DNA of 64,000 bases from Rhizobium indicum (GTDB lineage Bacteria; Pseudomonadota; Alphaproteobacteria; Rhizobiales; Rhizobiaceae). Positions within the stretch are counted from its first letter, which is position 1. Each line of letters begins with the position of its first letter. Shown here piece after piece: positions 45,033 to 54,287 of the stretch. The notes beneath the pieces are model-generated. The model had not been told where the DNA came from, made no database searches, and worked only from the letters and a program-made list of their open reading frames with translations. The stretch is from positions 496,001 through 560,000 of the forward strand of contig NZ_CP054021.1 of NCBI RefSeq assembly GCF_005862305.2, read 5' to 3'. A program made the translations under genes and the position numbers.

Positions 45033-46244
45033 TCAATGGTGATGGGGTGGCGAAAATTCGACATCGAGTGCTGCGGCAAGCGCGTCTCGGTCCATCCCGA
45101 TCATCTCGTGCAACTTGCCGAACTGCTGCGGGGCGTTGATCGTTTGGACGGCAACGAGACGATCGCGCTTGAAGCCCAGAACCGAAAATGCTCCGCTGGC
45201 CGGCGCATTCAGCACCGCTTCCATATCCGCGCCGTTCACCTCGCCCGACATCTGGATCTGGATGGCAGCCTGATGCGACCAATAGCGCGGCAGACGCTTG
45301 CGCGGCGGTGACGCCCCGGTGATCGCCGCAGCAACGATCTTCGCCTGATCCTGCCCGGGATTGACCGCTTCGTTTCGGACGTGGCGTGCGAGCACCGGAT
45401 CGTACCAAGTGGAGCAATCGCCAACGGCATAGACGGCCGGGTGCGATGAACGCCCGATCTCCGAAACGAGAATGCCGTTGTTCACCTCAAGGCCCGCGTC
45501 GCGCGCCAAGTTTTCATGGGGTGCCGCCCCGATCGCCACGACGACAATATCAGCCTCGATCTGCTCGCCATCGCCTAAGGTGACCAGATCCACATCCCGG
45601 CCACCGTCGCGGGCGATCGTCGTTACCGCGGCGCCGAAGCGAACATGAAGCCCCTGGTTCAGATAAAGGTCGAGCACGTAATTGGCGATCGACTTGCTGA
45701 CCGTCCGCTCCATGAGCCTGGAACCGGCCTCGATGACCGTGACGTCGAGCCCCTTTGCCAAAGTCATTGCGGCGATTTCCATGCCGATCAACCCGCCGCC
45801 GATGATCGCGACCGACTTGGCGCCGGCGAGGCGTGCCTTCAATCCGGTCAGATCTTCATGCGTGCGCAGGGTGTGGGCGACGCCGTCAGGATCGACAGAC
45901 GTGGGCAGACGACGGGGCTCGGCCCCGCAGGCGAGGATCAGGCGGCCGTATGAAAAGCGCCTTCCATCCTCGGAGAGCGCATAACTTTCCGCTACATTCA
46001 GCGCGACGATCTTCACAGCCTGAACGAGGTCGATCCGGTTCGAGGCGTAGAAGGTCTCCGGGCGGAGCGGCATCAGAGCATAGTCGTCCTTCGACAGCGC
46101 TTCTTTCGAGAGCGGCGGACGATGGTAAGGAAGGACGTTCTCCTGCGTCACCAGCATGATGGAGCCGTCATATTTGGCGCTGCGCAATGCGGCCGCAACA
46201 GCGACCCCGGAATGGGACGCACCAATGATCAAGATATCAGACAT
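45033..46244 (-). CDS. Rubredoxin/ferredoxin reductase-type FAD oxidoreductase
   Basis: The 403-residue flavoprotein has an FAD Rossmann motif (LIIGASHSGVAVAAALRS) and a second NAD(P)H motif (SVAIIGGGLIGMEIAAMTLA). VYAVGDCSTW binds the FAD ribityl. This layout matches reductases that feed electrons to oxygenases (AlkT, benzene dioxygenase reductase). Its start lies 25 bases after the rubredoxin stop. The open frame extends back to 46490 through the rubredoxin gene, but it is not a fusion. Confidence 0.9.
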   Translation of the reverse strand: MSDILIIGASHSGVAVAAALRSAKYDGSIMLVTQENVLPYHRPPLSKEALSKDDYALMPLRPETFYASNRIDLVQAVKIVALNVAESYALSEDGRRFSYGRLILACGAEPRRLPTSVDPDGVAHTLRTHEDLTGLKARLAGAKSVAIIGGGLIGMEIAAMTLAKGLDVTVIEAGSRLMERTVSKSIANYVLDLYLNQGLHVRFGAAVTTIARDGGRDVDLVTLGDGEQIEADIVVVAIGAAPHENLARDAGLEVNNGILVSEIGRSSHPAVYAVGDCSTWYDPVLARHVRNEAVNPGQDQAKIVAAAITGASPPRKRLPRYWSHQAAIQIQMSGEVNGADMEAVLNAPASGAFSVLGFKRDRLVAVQTINAPQQFGKLHEMIGMDRDALAAALDVEFSPPHHH

Positions 46245-46269
46245 CAAGGGTTCACCGATCCGATCGCTG

Positions 46270-46473
46270 TCATCCGACGACCACCATGTCGAACTCGCTT
46301 TTTCGAGCGCCGCACTCCGGGCAAACCCAATCGTCGGGCACATCTTCCCAGCGGGTGCCCGGCGGGACGCCGCCATCGGCATCTCCAAGCGCCTCGTCGT
46401 AGACATACGCGCACAGGACGCACTGCCACACCTTGAAGCCGCTCCGGGCGGCGACCTCCGCGGACGGAACCAT
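46270..46473 (-). CDS. Rubredoxin
   Basis: This 67-residue one-iron electron carrier has ligands Cys18, Cys21 ([13 protein letters not shown]), Cys51 and Cys54 ([11 protein letters not shown]). [19 protein letters not shown] is the classic core of the AlkG-type rubredoxin. GGGAGG lies seven bases before the ATG at 46473. It is the first gene of operon 2 and is divergent from lysR. The partner reductase follows, but no hydroxylase is encoded nearby. Confidence 0.94.
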   Translation of the reverse strand: MVPSAEVAARSGFKVWQCVLCAYVYDEALGDADGGVPPGTRWEDVPDDWVCPECGARKSEFDMVVVG

Positions 46474-46557
46474 TGTTTTTCCTCCCACAAACTCGAATTT
46501 GAGCGAGGCTACCTCAAGGATCTTGGTATCTCCAGATGTTCTGCCATACTATCAGTC

Positions 46558-46572
46558 ATAGCATTTCGGCAT
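46558..46572. promoter_or_regulatory. Candidate LysR operator in the lysR/rubredoxin divergent promoter
   Basis: ATAGCATTTCGGCAT contains T-N11-A and matches the perfect palindrome at 55821 in 12 of 15 positions. It is followed by the same ATCTC. It lies 20 bases before the lysR ATG and 85 bases upstream of the rubredoxin ATG, which suggests autoregulation and control of operon 2. Confidence 0.6.
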
Positions 46573-46591
46573 ATCTCAGGGAGAAGACGAC

Positions 46592-47503
46592 ATGGACATC
46601 CGCCAACTCGCTTATTTCGTCCGCGTGGCGGAACTCGGAAGCTTCAGCCGCGCATCGGCTTTCCTGCACATCGCCCAGCCCGCACTGAGCCGACAGGTCC
46701 GAAACCTGGAGGCGGAGTTGAAGGAACGGCTCCTGCTTCGCAATGGACGAGGCGTCGAGCTCACCGAGGCCGGCGAACGTCTGCTCGACAATGCGCGTGG
46801 CATTCTTCGGCAAATCGAGCGCACCTACGAGGACATCGAGAATTCTCGAACAGGGAAATCCGGGAAGGTCGGAATAGGTTTACCTGCTACGATCTCGACT
46901 GCAATCGCGACCGCGCTCATACGCAAGCTGAGAGAGGAATTGTCGGATGCTCAGGTGATGCTCGTCCACGGACGATCAAACCAGCTTCAGGAATGGATCC
47001 TGTCCGGCCGCCTCGACATGGCGATCATGTACGACGCTCCATCGTCCCCGATGTTGGAAATCCACGACCTTGTCGAGGAGAACCTCTATCTCATTGGCCG
47101 CGAAGGCGCGTTCAAAGATGACAAGCCGGTACATCTGGAATCAATTGCCGACGTGCCAATGGTCATCGCCTGCAGGCCCAACAGCACGAGGGTCCTGCTC
47201 GATTCCGAACTCGCACGGCTCGGCCAGAAGCTCAATATCGTCTTTGAATTGGACCCTCTCGATACGATGTTCGATCTTGTGAGGGACGGCTACGGCTTCA
47301 CGGTGGCGTCGATCCGCACGCTGGCATCCAAGGGTCCGGACGCGCGGCATGGATTGGAACTGCGCAAAATCGTCGGACCCGAATTGATCCTCTCCGTCCA
47401 ACTGGTGCAGCCCGCTCGCCGATTGTCGAACAGGCTGCACGAAGCGGCTTTTCGTATATTGCGCGACCTCAGCATGGATCTCCTGGGAGGCAAGCCGACC
47501 TGA
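46592..47503 (+). CDS. LysR family transcriptional regulator
   Basis: The 303-residue regulator has the N-terminal winged HTH (LAYFVRVAELGSFSRASAFL then HIAQPALSRQVRNLE) and a periplasmic-binding-like effector domain (about 90-295). It is the only plus-strand gene in the accessory block. It is divergent from operon 2 and convergent with operon 1. It probably binds the two matching palindromes (46558 and 55821). The inducer is unknown. Confidence 0.92.
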   Translation: MDIRQLAYFVRVAELGSFSRASAFLHIAQPALSRQVRNLEAELKERLLLRNGRGVELTEAGERLLDNARGILRQIERTYEDIENSRTGKSGKVGIGLPATISTAIATALIRKLREELSDAQVMLVHGRSNQLQEWILSGRLDMAIMYDAPSSPMLEIHDLVEENLYLIGREGAFKDDKPVHLESIADVPMVIACRPNSTRVLLDSELARLGQKLNIVFELDPLDTMFDLVRDGYGFTVASIRTLASKGPDARHGLELRKIVGPELILSVQLVQPARRLSNRLHEAAFRILRDLSMDLLGGKPT

Positions 47504-47572
47504 AGGCGCTCCCTGGAATGCTCTTCCGGGTGAAACCGCGGAGGCGCTATTCTCGGCAAGAGCGGCAGAACG

Positions 47573-48556
47573 TCAGCATCCGGTATCCAGGCCCATATTG
47601 ACGACACGCTCAGGGCGCCCATCCAAAAATGCTTCGATGAGGCGGACGGCGTCTCCGTAGTAGGTACCCAACATGTCCCTGGTGAAATATCCAAGGTGCG
47701 GGGTGATCACGACGTTCGACAGGCTGCGGAATGGATGGTCGACCGGCAGCGGCTCTTTTTCGTAGACGTCCAGCCCCGCTCCCGCAATCGATCTTGAGCG
47801 CAACGCGGCAATAAGCGCGGGCTCGTCAACGATGGCGCCGCGGGCGGTATTGATGATGTAGGCGGTCTTTTTCATCGCCTGCAGATCGGTCGCGCCGACG
47901 ATGCCTCGCGTTCGGTCGCTCAACGCCAGATGGATCGTGACGACGTCGCTGGTGGCAAAGAGCTCTTGCTTCGATACCAGACGCGCACCGGCTGCCTCCG
48001 CCTGCTCCGCCGTCATGTTCTGGCTCCAGGCCTGGAGCTCCATGCCGAATACCTTGCCGATCTCCGCGACCCTTCTGCCGAGGCTGCCGAGGCCAAGAAT
48101 GCCGAGCACCTTGCCTCCTACCGTCGTTCCCGCCTGGGTCTGCCAGCCTCCGCGGCGCATGCTGCGATCTTCCGAAGCGATATGTCTCGTTGCCGACAAG
48201 ATCAGACCCCAGACGAGTTCGGCAACGCCGCCGGCGCCAGCCCCGCTGACGGGAGTGTTCGAGACGAGGACGCCGCGGCTCGCGGCTGTCGCGATGTCCA
48301 CCGTATCGTAGCGCTTGCCGGTCACGACGATGTACTTCAGGCGCGGCAGCCGATTGATCAACTCCCCTGGAATCGGCATCCTCTCACGGAGAGTGCAGAT
48401 TATGTCGAATCCAGCGAGTTCGCGCGCGGCCTCATCCGGCAGCGCCAGCGGACGGTCGAAGACGACGACATTGGCGCGGGATTTCAAACCTCCCCAATCG
48501 GCGACCTCCTGAGAAATACCCAGATAATCGTCAAGAATGGCGATGTTCGGTTTCAT
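47573..48556 (-). CDS. D-2-hydroxyacid dehydrogenase
   Basis: The 327-residue NAD(P)-dependent enzyme reduces or oxidises 2-oxo/2-hydroxy acids. The nucleotide motif is GILGLGSLGRRVAEIGK. The catalytic Arg is in NTARGAIVDEPAL, the Glu is in DVYEKEPLPVDHP, and the His is in VITPHLGYFT. The ATG at 48556 is preferred over 48571. It is the last gene of operon 1, 50 bases after the binding-protein gene, which suggests it acts on the imported compound. Confidence 0.9.
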   Translation of the reverse strand: MKPNIAILDDYLGISQEVADWGGLKSRANVVVFDRPLALPDEAARELAGFDIICTLRERMPIPGELINRLPRLKYIVVTGKRYDTVDIATAASRGVLVSNTPVSGAGAGGVAELVWGLILSATRHIASEDRSMRRGGWQTQAGTTVGGKVLGILGLGSLGRRVAEIGKVFGMELQAWSQNMTAEQAEAAGARLVSKQELFATSDVVTIHLALSDRTRGIVGATDLQAMKKTAYIINTARGAIVDEPALIAALRSRSIAGAGLDVYEKEPLPVDHPFRSLSNVVITPHLGYFTRDMLGTYYGDAVRLIEAFLDGRPERVVNMGLDTGC

Positions 48557-48606
48557 AGATATCCCACGCAAATGATCTTCGGATAGTCTGGCTTAAACGG
48601 CCCTGC

Positions 48607-50295
48607 TCATTGCCGCTGCCATTCCTCCGACCAGATCTGCAACGGGTCGAGCGTTCCCTGCCGGAAGTTCGTAAGGCCGGTGACGGTGACGTAGGCGCGC
48701 GGGTAGAAATAGAGCGGCAACATCGGCAGATCGTCGGCAAAGATTTTCTGGACCGCCGCCCATTTCTGCTTTGCCGTCTCAGGATCGAGCGCCGCCTCGA
48801 GCTCGGATATGGCCTTGTCCATCTCCGGATTTGCATAGGCTGAGAAATTGTTGCCGACGCCATTGTTTTTTGGACCCGGAATGGCGTCGGATCCGAGCGC
48901 GATCCGCGGCGAAACGGATGGAGAAAAGTCGATCGAGGACATCATCAGAGCTTTGAACTTCCGCTTGCGCGCCATCTCGCCATTGAATTCCTGCAGGGGC
49001 ACGAAGTTGTTGGTGATCTCGATGCAGACATCCTTCAACTGGCTCTGGATGACCTGAGCAATCTGCTCTCTGGTCTGATTGCCCGCAGTGGAGACAAGCT
49101 CGAGCGAAAGACGCTCGCCTTTGTCATTGACACAGATGCCGTCACTGCCCGGTTTCCAACCAGCGCTTTCGAGCAGCTCTTTAGACTTCTCAGCGTCATA
49201 TGAGTAGAGCGTCATATCCTTGTTGTAATAGGCATTCTCGCTGCTCAGGATGCCGTTGGCGACGGGCTGCAGCCCTCCGAACAGTTCGTCGCTTATCGCC
49301 TGGCGGTCGATTGCGTAGAGGATGGCCTGGCGCACCGCCTTATCCTTGAGGATCGGATTGTCGAAATTGACAGCGATGCGCTCGACGTTCGTTCCGTAGG
49401 CAAGATGGTAGGTGAACTTGTCAGGCTGCTGGTTCTTGAGATCGAGCATCTGCGAGAAGCTGATTCCGCCGGGGCTGACAGGGACCGCATCGACCGATCC
49501 AGCGAGCAGATTCTGAAGCAACGAAGACGAATTGTCGCGATAGCTCAGGATTATCCGCTGCAGATGGGGCTTATCTCCCGGCCACTTCGGATTGGGCGTG
49601 AACACGATGCGTGTTCCGATCTGATAGTCGCTGAGCAGGAACGAGCCGTTCCACAGGCCGGGATTGGTCGGCTGCAGATTGTAGAGCGATTGCTTGACAT
49701 AGGTGTCGAGCGTTGGATTGGCCGCATAGACCGGACCTTCCAGGTGCTCCGGAATGACCTGGTCCCAGGAATTATAGCTCGAAATGATCTGCGGGATCGT
49801 CAGCACGACGGTTCGCTCGTCGACGATCTCCAGCGCAGATGCCCGCGTCCAGGAATTGTAGTTGGAGAAGCCGATCTTGGGATCGCGCGCCATTTTCCAG
49901 GTGAACTCGATATCCTTCGAGGTAACCGGCACGCCGTCTCCCCAGGCAAGCCCCTCCCTGAGCTTGAACGTGACCTTCATTCCCTTCTTGCCATCGGGAA
50001 GATCGACGATCTTGGCAAGACCGTTGTCGATGGTCGGCAGCGTTTCGCAAAGGATACAGTGATTGACGACGTTCTCGTCGAATGCCGTTATCGGTCGGAG
50101 GGAATAGTTGATGACGAGGCGCTTGGTATTGTTGACTTGAACCAGCGGATGAAAATTCGTCAGGAACTGCAACTGTCCGACGACCAGTTGATCCTTTGCC
50201 TGAGCCATAGCGCTGGCACTCGACAGCGAGGTCAGCGCAGCCGTGGCGAGTGCCACGGTGACGAACGATTTTAGTCTCTTCCCGGCAGATGTCAT
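48607..50295 (-). CDS. Peptide-type ABC transporter substrate-binding protein
   Basis: The 562-residue periplasmic SBP_bac_5 protein has a Sec signal (about 1-31, ending SASAMA) and a mature part with KDIEFTWKMARDPKIGFSNY, VRQAILYAIDRQAISDELFG and YLDVC-like segments typical of the dipeptide/oligopeptide/nickel class. GGAGG lies just before the ATG at 50295. It is encoded between the dehydrogenase and the permease genes. The ligand cannot be read from sequence. Confidence 0.92.
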   Translation of the reverse strand: MTSAGKRLKSFVTVALATAALTSLSSASAMAQAKDQLVVGQLQFLTNFHPLVQVNNTKRLVINYSLRPITAFDENVVNHCILCETLPTIDNGLAKIVDLPDGKKGMKVTFKLREGLAWGDGVPVTSKDIEFTWKMARDPKIGFSNYNSWTRASALEIVDERTVVLTIPQIISSYNSWDQVIPEHLEGPVYAANPTLDTYVKQSLYNLQPTNPGLWNGSFLLSDYQIGTRIVFTPNPKWPGDKPHLQRIILSYRDNSSSLLQNLLAGSVDAVPVSPGGISFSQMLDLKNQQPDKFTYHLAYGTNVERIAVNFDNPILKDKAVRQAILYAIDRQAISDELFGGLQPVANGILSSENAYYNKDMTLYSYDAEKSKELLESAGWKPGSDGICVNDKGERLSLELVSTAGNQTREQIAQVIQSQLKDVCIEITNNFVPLQEFNGEMARKRKFKALMMSSIDFSPSVSPRIALGSDAIPGPKNNGVGNNFSAYANPEMDKAISELEAALDPETAKQKWAAVQKIFADDLPMLPLYFYPRAYVTVTGLTNFRQGTLDPLQIWSEEWQRQ

Positions 50296-50328
50296 TTTAT
50301 CCTCCATCAGACTTTGTTTTTGTTTTCT

Positions 50329-51279
50329 TCAGTGCGATCCCTTGCTCGTCTCCGAGCGAGGATCGAAGGCCGAGCGAACGCCATCGCCGACGAAATTGAC
50401 CGCCATTACGGTGGTGAAGATCAGCAGGCCGGGATAGACGGCAAGCATCGGGGCCGAGATGATGAGCTGCTGCGCATTGGTCAGCATGTTCCCCCATGTC
50501 GGCGTTGGCGGAACGATGCCAAAGCCAAGGAAGCTCAGCGTCGATTCGAACAGGATGATGCGGCCGACCGACAAGGTCATCGCGACGATCAGAGGTGTGG
50601 CGATGTTCGGCAAAATGTGGACGAAAATGTTATATCGACCCTTGGCTCCGCTGACACTTGCTGCCCTGATGTAATCGACATCGCGTAACGTGATGGTGCC
50701 GGCCCTGGCTATTCTGGCGATCGTCGTCCAGTCGACGAGAGCGATGATGATGACGATCCTCAAGAAGACGGCGGCAGGCGACGTCGCCGCAGCCTGGCTG
50801 AGGCCGAGTTTCGTCAGATCGACGGCGCCCAGGACGATCAGCACCGGGATGAGCGGCAGAGCGATGATGCAATCCGTCATCCGCATGAGCACGTTGTCGA
50901 ACCTGCCGCCGATGTAGCCCGCAGTGACGCCGATCCCGATGCCGATGATCCCGGTAATGAAGGTGGCGAGCAGACCGACGGCAATGGATACCTGGCCGCC
51001 ATAGAGGAGCCGCAGCAGTACGTCGCGGCCAAGGTCGTCGGTGCCGAGCCAGTGCTGCGCTGACGGCGGCTTGAACCGGCGCAGGAGATTGGTGGCGTTG
51101 GCGTCTATTCCCGTCAAATAGGCGATGGGCCCGGCCATGGCGCAGGAAAGCATGAGAAGGACCACGAAAACCAGCGAGATCATCGCGAGCTTGTTGTCCC
51201 GGAAGCGCTGCCAGCGCTTGCTCCAGACCGAATTCGAGCTGGCGCCCGCTGGCGCCGTATCTGCGGTGACGATGCTCAT
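50329..51279 (-). CDS. Peptide-type ABC transporter permease (DppC-like)
   Basis: The 316-residue inner-membrane permease has an N-terminal helix (about 32-52), a periplasmic segment with NLLRRFKPPSAQHWLGTDDL and GRDVLLRLLYG, which is diagnostic of DppC/OppC, and the EAA loop RAASVSGAKGRYNIFVHILP. Its start overlaps the DppB-like stop by four bases. It pairs with the next gene to form the channel. Confidence 0.93.
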   Translation of the reverse strand: MSIVTADTAPAGASSNSVWSKRWQRFRDNKLAMISLVFVVLLMLSCAMAGPIAYLTGIDANATNLLRRFKPPSAQHWLGTDDLGRDVLLRLLYGGQVSIAVGLLATFITGIIGIGIGVTAGYIGGRFDNVLMRMTDCIIALPLIPVLIVLGAVDLTKLGLSQAAATSPAAVFLRIVIIIALVDWTTIARIARAGTITLRDVDYIRAASVSGAKGRYNIFVHILPNIATPLIVAMTLSVGRIILFESTLSFLGFGIVPPTPTWGNMLTNAQQLIISAPMLAVYPGLLIFTTVMAVNFVGDGVRSAFDPRSETSKGSH

Positions 51280-52229
51280 TTCAGGGTAATCCTCGGGTCA
51301 AGCCACGCATAGGCGAGGTCGGCAAGAAGGCTTGAAAACAGGGTGACGATGGTCGCCAGCAGAAGGCCGACGAGCGCCAGATTGAAGTCGATGTTGCTGA
51401 TCGCGTCGTAGATGACTTTGCCCATACCCAGCATGCCGAAGATCGTCTCCACGACGAGCGCCCCTGAGAATAGCGAGCCGAAGCCGAGGGCAAGCACCGT
51501 CACCATCGGGATCAGAGCGTTGCGGAGCGCGTGACGCATGACGACAGCCGTTTCCGAAAGACCCTTGGCCCGCGCTGTCCGGACAAAGTCCGAATTGAGC
51601 GTCTCGATCATCGATGCTCTCACATATCGCACCAGCGGGCCGACATGGAAGAATGTCAGGACGACCACCGGCAGGATCATATGGACGATCTGTTCGCCGA
51701 CCGGAGCGTCGCTCATCAAGGGCGTGCCGCTCGCCGGAAGCCAGCCGAGCTTGACTGAGAATACGATGATCAGAATGAGCGAGGTCCAGAACCCGGGCAA
51801 CGAAATGCTGGCGAAGGCGATAAGACTGATGACGTTGTCCGTCCATCCGCCCGGCTTGCGGGCAGCCAGCGCACCGAGAAGCATCGCAAGCGGGATACTG
51901 ATGATTTCGGTCGCGACGAGAAGCTTCGCGGTCTGAATCACGGCTGGCCAGAGGACGTCCAGGACCGGCTTGAAATAGACGCTGGAATAGCCGAGATCGC
52001 CATGAAGCGCCTGGTAAAGCCAGTGACCATAGCGGGCAAAAAGCGGCTGATCCATTCCGTAGAGCGCCCGCATCTGCGCCATCGTCTCCGGCGTCAGCGA
52101 TGGATTACCCTCCAGCATGGTCTCGACAGGGTCGCCAGGCATGAGCCCGATCAGGACGAACAGCAGAAGCGACATCACAAGAGTGACGAGGACTGCCTGG
52201 AGGAGACGTGAAATCGTATATCTCAACAT
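51276..52229 (-). CDS. Peptide-type ABC transporter permease (DppB-like)
   Basis: The 317-residue permease begins MLRYTISRLLQAVLVTLVMS and has LMPGDPVETMLEGNPSLTPE, typical of DppB/OppB. The EAA loop is FVRTARAKGLSETAVVMRHA, followed by LRNALIPMVTVLAL. It lies four bases after the DppF-like stop and overlaps the DppC-like start by four bases. Confidence 0.93.
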   Translation of the reverse strand: MLRYTISRLLQAVLVTLVMSLLLFVLIGLMPGDPVETMLEGNPSLTPETMAQMRALYGMDQPLFARYGHWLYQALHGDLGYSSVYFKPVLDVLWPAVIQTAKLLVATEIISIPLAMLLGALAARKPGGWTDNVISLIAFASISLPGFWTSLILIIVFSVKLGWLPASGTPLMSDAPVGEQIVHMILPVVVLTFFHVGPLVRYVRASMIETLNSDFVRTARAKGLSETAVVMRHALRNALIPMVTVLALGFGSLFSGALVVETIFGMLGMGKVIYDAISNIDFNLALVGLLLATIVTLFSSLLADLAYAWLDPRITLK

Positions 52230-52233
52230 CGGC

Positions 52234-53178
52234 TCAATCCTTGAAATGACAGGCGGAAAGTTGCGTGGGCCGGCCAGGTGCGGGCAGAAGCGCAGGTCTT
52301 TGGCTCTTGCAGATGTCCTGCGCCTTTGGACAACGGGTATGAAACACGCAGCCGGAGGGTGGGGCCAAGGGCGAAGGGATCTCGCCCCGAAGGATCTGTT
52401 CTTTCTTTCGTCGTCCCCGGCCGATGCGTGGAACGGCCGCCAGCAGGGCTTGGGTATAGGGGTGGCTGGGTGTCTGGAAGAGATCCTCCGAGGCCGCCAC
52501 CTCCATCAACCGCCCGAGATAGAGAACGGCGACACGGTCCGCGAGGTGCCGCACGACGCCGAGATCGTGGCTGATGAACAGATAGCTGATGCCATGCTGC
52601 TTCTTGATGTCATCGAGCAGGTTGAGCACCTGGCTCTGGATCGAGACATCAAGGGCGGAAAGCGGCTCGTCGGCGACGATCATTTCCGGTTCGGCGATCA
52701 GGGCACGCGCAATCGCAATCCTTTGGCGCTGGCCGCCGGAGAACTGATGAGGATAGCGACGCGCCGCTTCCGGCGGCAGGCCGACCTGTCCTAAGACGTC
52801 GACTGCCCTGGCTTGCCGCTTGTCGGCCGGGACGCCCTTCAGCCTCAGCGGCTCTGCAACGATCTCTCCGACCACCATCCGCGGATCGAGCGCGGAAAAC
52901 GGGTCCTGGAAGATGACTTGCACCGGTGTGTGTCCTTCGCCGCCCGGCCTGGCGCTGTTGAACGTCACGGTCCCGGCGGTCTGCTTGCGCAATCCGGCCA
53001 CGACATATCCAAGCGTCGACTTGCCGCTGCCGCTTTCGCCGACAAGCGCGAGTGTTTCACCCTTCAAGACGCTCAGCGATACGTCATTGACCGCTTGCAG
53101 CCAGACCGCTGGTTTTAGAAAACCGCCACCGATTGGAATATCGACGTTGATATGCTCGAGATTCAGGAGTTCGGTCAT
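52234..53178 (-). CDS. Peptide-type ABC transporter ATPase (DppF-like)
   Basis: The 314-residue ATPase has Walker A LVGESGSGKSTLGYVVAGL, signature FSGGQRQRIAIARAL, Walker B MIVADEPLSALDVS and the C-terminal oligopeptide domain with cysteines in GCVFHTRCPKAQDIC. These cysteines correspond to the metal or Fe-S site of this subfamily. It overlaps the DppD-like stop by four bases. Confidence 0.93.
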   Translation of the reverse strand: MTELLNLEHINVDIPIGGGFLKPAVWLQAVNDVSLSVLKGETLALVGESGSGKSTLGYVVAGLRKQTAGTVTFNSARPGGEGHTPVQVIFQDPFSALDPRMVVGEIVAEPLRLKGVPADKRQARAVDVLGQVGLPPEAARRYPHQFSGGQRQRIAIARALIAEPEMIVADEPLSALDVSIQSQVLNLLDDIKKQHGISYLFISHDLGVVRHLADRVAVLYLGRLMEVAASEDLFQTPSHPYTQALLAAVPRIGRGRRKKEQILRGEIPSPLAPPSGCVFHTRCPKAQDICKSQRPALLPAPGRPTQLSACHFKD

Positions 53179-54188
53179 GGCTTAACCTTGCGGCAGGCGA
53201 CCTTATGGCCGGGAGCGACTTCGAGAAGATCAGGCTCGATCTGTCGGCAGCCGTCGTCTGCAAAGGGACAGCGCCTGGCAAAACGGCAACCCGTCGTTAT
53301 ATCGGACGTGACGCGCCCAGGAATGACGTAGAGACGCTCTACCCGCTTGTCGGGATCCGGAAGCGTCTGAATCAGTCCCTGGGTGTAGGGATGAAGCGGA
53401 TTGGCGAAGAGCTCGTCGGCGGGCGCATATTCAACGGCCGTGCCGGCATACATCACCATGATGGAGTCGGCGATCTCCGATATGACAGCGAGATTGTGGC
53501 TGATGAACTGGATCGACATCTGGGCGTCGTCCTGCAGCGTCAACATAAGATCGAGTATCTGCGCCTGGATCGTGACGTCGAGCGCGGTCGTCGGCTCGTC
53601 GGCGATCAGCAACTGCGGACGACAGGCCAGCGCCATCGCGATCATCGCACGCTGGCGCATGCCGCCAGAGAGCTGATGCGGATAGTCCTCCGCGCGCCGA
53701 GCCGGCGACGGGATTCCGACCTGCGCAAGCAGATCGACCGCGCGGCCATGCGCTGCGACCTTGCGGAGCTTCTCATGCTTGACGAGAACCTCGGCGATCT
53801 GCCGTCCGACCGGCATCACCGGGTTCATGGCAGTCATCGGCTCCTGAAAGATCATCGCGATCTCGCGGCCGCGGACCTGCTGCCATTGGCGCTGCGTAAA
53901 CTTTGCCAGATCCCGGCCATTGAAATCGATGGTGCCGTCGACCCTGCCGCCGCCGGCAACAAGCCCGAGAAGAGCAAGCGACGTCATCGTCTTACCGCAG
54001 CCACTTTCGCCGACGATTCCCAAGGTTTTGCCGCGCGCGATGCTGTAGCTCAGACCTCGCACCATCTGGACAGCGCCTTGCGGACCTGGAAAGGAGACGT
54101 TCAGATCCTGGACGTCCAGCAAGGGCGTGGAGCTTTCGGCGGTCGACGCAGCTCCGTCACCAACGACAGCGCCGTTGACATGCAGCAT
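53175..54188 (-). CDS. Peptide-type ABC transporter ATPase (DppD-like)
   Basis: The 337-residue ATPase has Walker A GIVGESGCGKTMTSLALLG, signature LSGGMRQRAMIAMAL, Walker B LLIADEPTTALDVT and the C-terminal GCRFARRCPFADDGC segment. The first 25 residues (to about STPLLDV) are a non-conserved extension. It is followed by the DppF-like gene with a 4-base overlap, and lies 99 bases after capA. Confidence 0.93.
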   Translation of the reverse strand: MLHVNGAVVGDGAASTAESSTPLLDVQDLNVSFPGPQGAVQMVRGLSYSIARGKTLGIVGESGCGKTMTSLALLGLVAGGGRVDGTIDFNGRDLAKFTQRQWQQVRGREIAMIFQEPMTAMNPVMPVGRQIAEVLVKHEKLRKVAAHGRAVDLLAQVGIPSPARRAEDYPHQLSGGMRQRAMIAMALACRPQLLIADEPTTALDVTIQAQILDLMLTLQDDAQMSIQFISHNLAVISEIADSIMVMYAGTAVEYAPADELFANPLHPYTQGLIQTLPDPDKRVERLYVIPGRVTSDITTGCRFARRCPFADDGCRQIEPDLLEVAPGHKVACRKVKP

Positions 54189-54287
54189 TCGTCACCTCCC
54201 TTTCGAATGTCTGGCCGCTAACAGGCACAGTTCTTCTATTCGCATGTGTTGCCTACCGCGGCCTCCACCGCAGCAGGCGTATTCTCG

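Noticed and set aside
45033..46490. A fused rubredoxin-reductase reading frame
   Set aside because: The upstream part is in a different frame from rubredoxin. The reductase has its own ATG at 46244 after the rubredoxin stop.
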